Of a stretch of 5,439 nucleotides of DNA, positions 5,374 through 5,439 are shown piece after piece. The stretch is from Pseudomonadota bacterium (GTDB taxonomy: Bacteria; Pseudomonadota; Gammaproteobacteria; Pseudomonadales; Azotimanducaceae). The stretch is from assembly GCA_027622495.1 (NCBI GenBank), contig JAQBYL010000309.1, positions 1 to 5,439 on the forward strand, written 5' to 3'. The notes under the pieces are model-generated. The model ran no database searches, was not told the origin of the DNA, and saw only the letters and a list, made by a program, of their open reading frames with translations. Position 1 is the stretch's first letter; each line of letters starts with the position of its first letter. The position numbers were made by a program, and so were the translations under genes.

Positions 5374-5439
5374 GAGCACGTTGCAGTTAATTGGCCTCAT
5401 AGCCTGCTGCTCTGAAGAAGTTATAGCATTCCTCTTCTG
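5374..5439 (-). mobile_element. end of an IS630-family insertion sequence
   Basis: The segment starts immediately after TA 5372-5373. IS630/Tc1-mariner elements insert at TA and duplicate it. Its first bases, GAGCACGTTGCAG, would be the terminal inverted repeat. Thirteen bases in from this end (5387) is the stop codon of a minus-strand frame resembling an IS630 transposase C-terminus. The other end is outside the window, so neither the partner repeat nor the duplicated TA can be checked. Confidence 0.7.
5387..5439 (-). CDS. IS630-family transposase, C-terminal end (partial)
   Basis: Sixteen residues are readable: EEECYNFFRAAGYEAN, then TAA at 5387-5389. The 'EECxNYFxxAGY' ending is characteristic of IS630-family DDE transposases, whose last residues lie close to the element end as here. 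The catalytic DDE region and start are beyond the window edge, so whether the transposase is intact cannot be judged. The match is short, but the position right beside a TA target and a gene break supports it. Confidence 0.65.
   Translation of the reverse strand, partial: EEECYNFFRAAGYEAN

Overview
The window looks like a piece of an alphaproteobacterial chromosome, most likely from a Rhodobacteraceae (roseobacter-type) bacterium. This rests on family-level recognition, not a database search. The clues are a DgcA-type NADH:flavin oxidoreductase, an Anbu (bacterial proteasome-related) gene beside a transglutaminase gene, GC-rich codon use in those genes, and IS1380- and IS630-like remnants at the two edges.

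Layout. Positions 1 to about 90 hold the tail of an IS1380-type transposase, which loses family resemblance abruptly. From about 170 to 2140 is the edge of an integrated element. It carries a small AlpA-like winged-helix regulator (266-508, minus) and a full-length DUF4102/P4-type tyrosine integrase (716-1954, minus), both transcribed leftwards. The spaces between them are AT-rich and contain a plausible promoter for each gene, a 26-bp dyad ahead of the regulator and a pair of CCCACATC repeats between the integrase promoter and its start codon. The element's right boundary and attachment site should lie in 1955-2302. No tRNA and no obvious core site is visible there.

From 2303 the sequence looks like resident chromosome. 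A 681-residue FMN/FAD/Fe-S oxidoreductase of the dimethylglycine-demethylase / trimethylamine-dehydrogenase / 2,4-dienoyl-CoA-reductase group runs rightwards. It converges on a leftward Anbu-type protease gene (4373-5101), with only 24 bp between the stop codons and a perfect palindrome filling most of that space. Upstream of Anbu, in the same direction, lies the C-terminal part of its usual partner, a transglutaminase-like protein. That gene is cut at a TA dinucleotide (5372-5373) by the end of an IS630-family element, whose transposase C-terminus runs off the window.

The window therefore shows a conserved metabolic/proteolytic neighbourhood invaded from both sides: an integrase-bearing island on the left and an IS630 insertion inside the Anbu operon on the right. 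I see no CRISPR array, tRNA, rRNA or convincing riboswitch, and no clearly new multi-gene system. The points most worth following up are the disrupted Anbu operon, the missing cluster cysteine in the oxidoreductase, and the two putative regulatory or recombination sites in the island edge.
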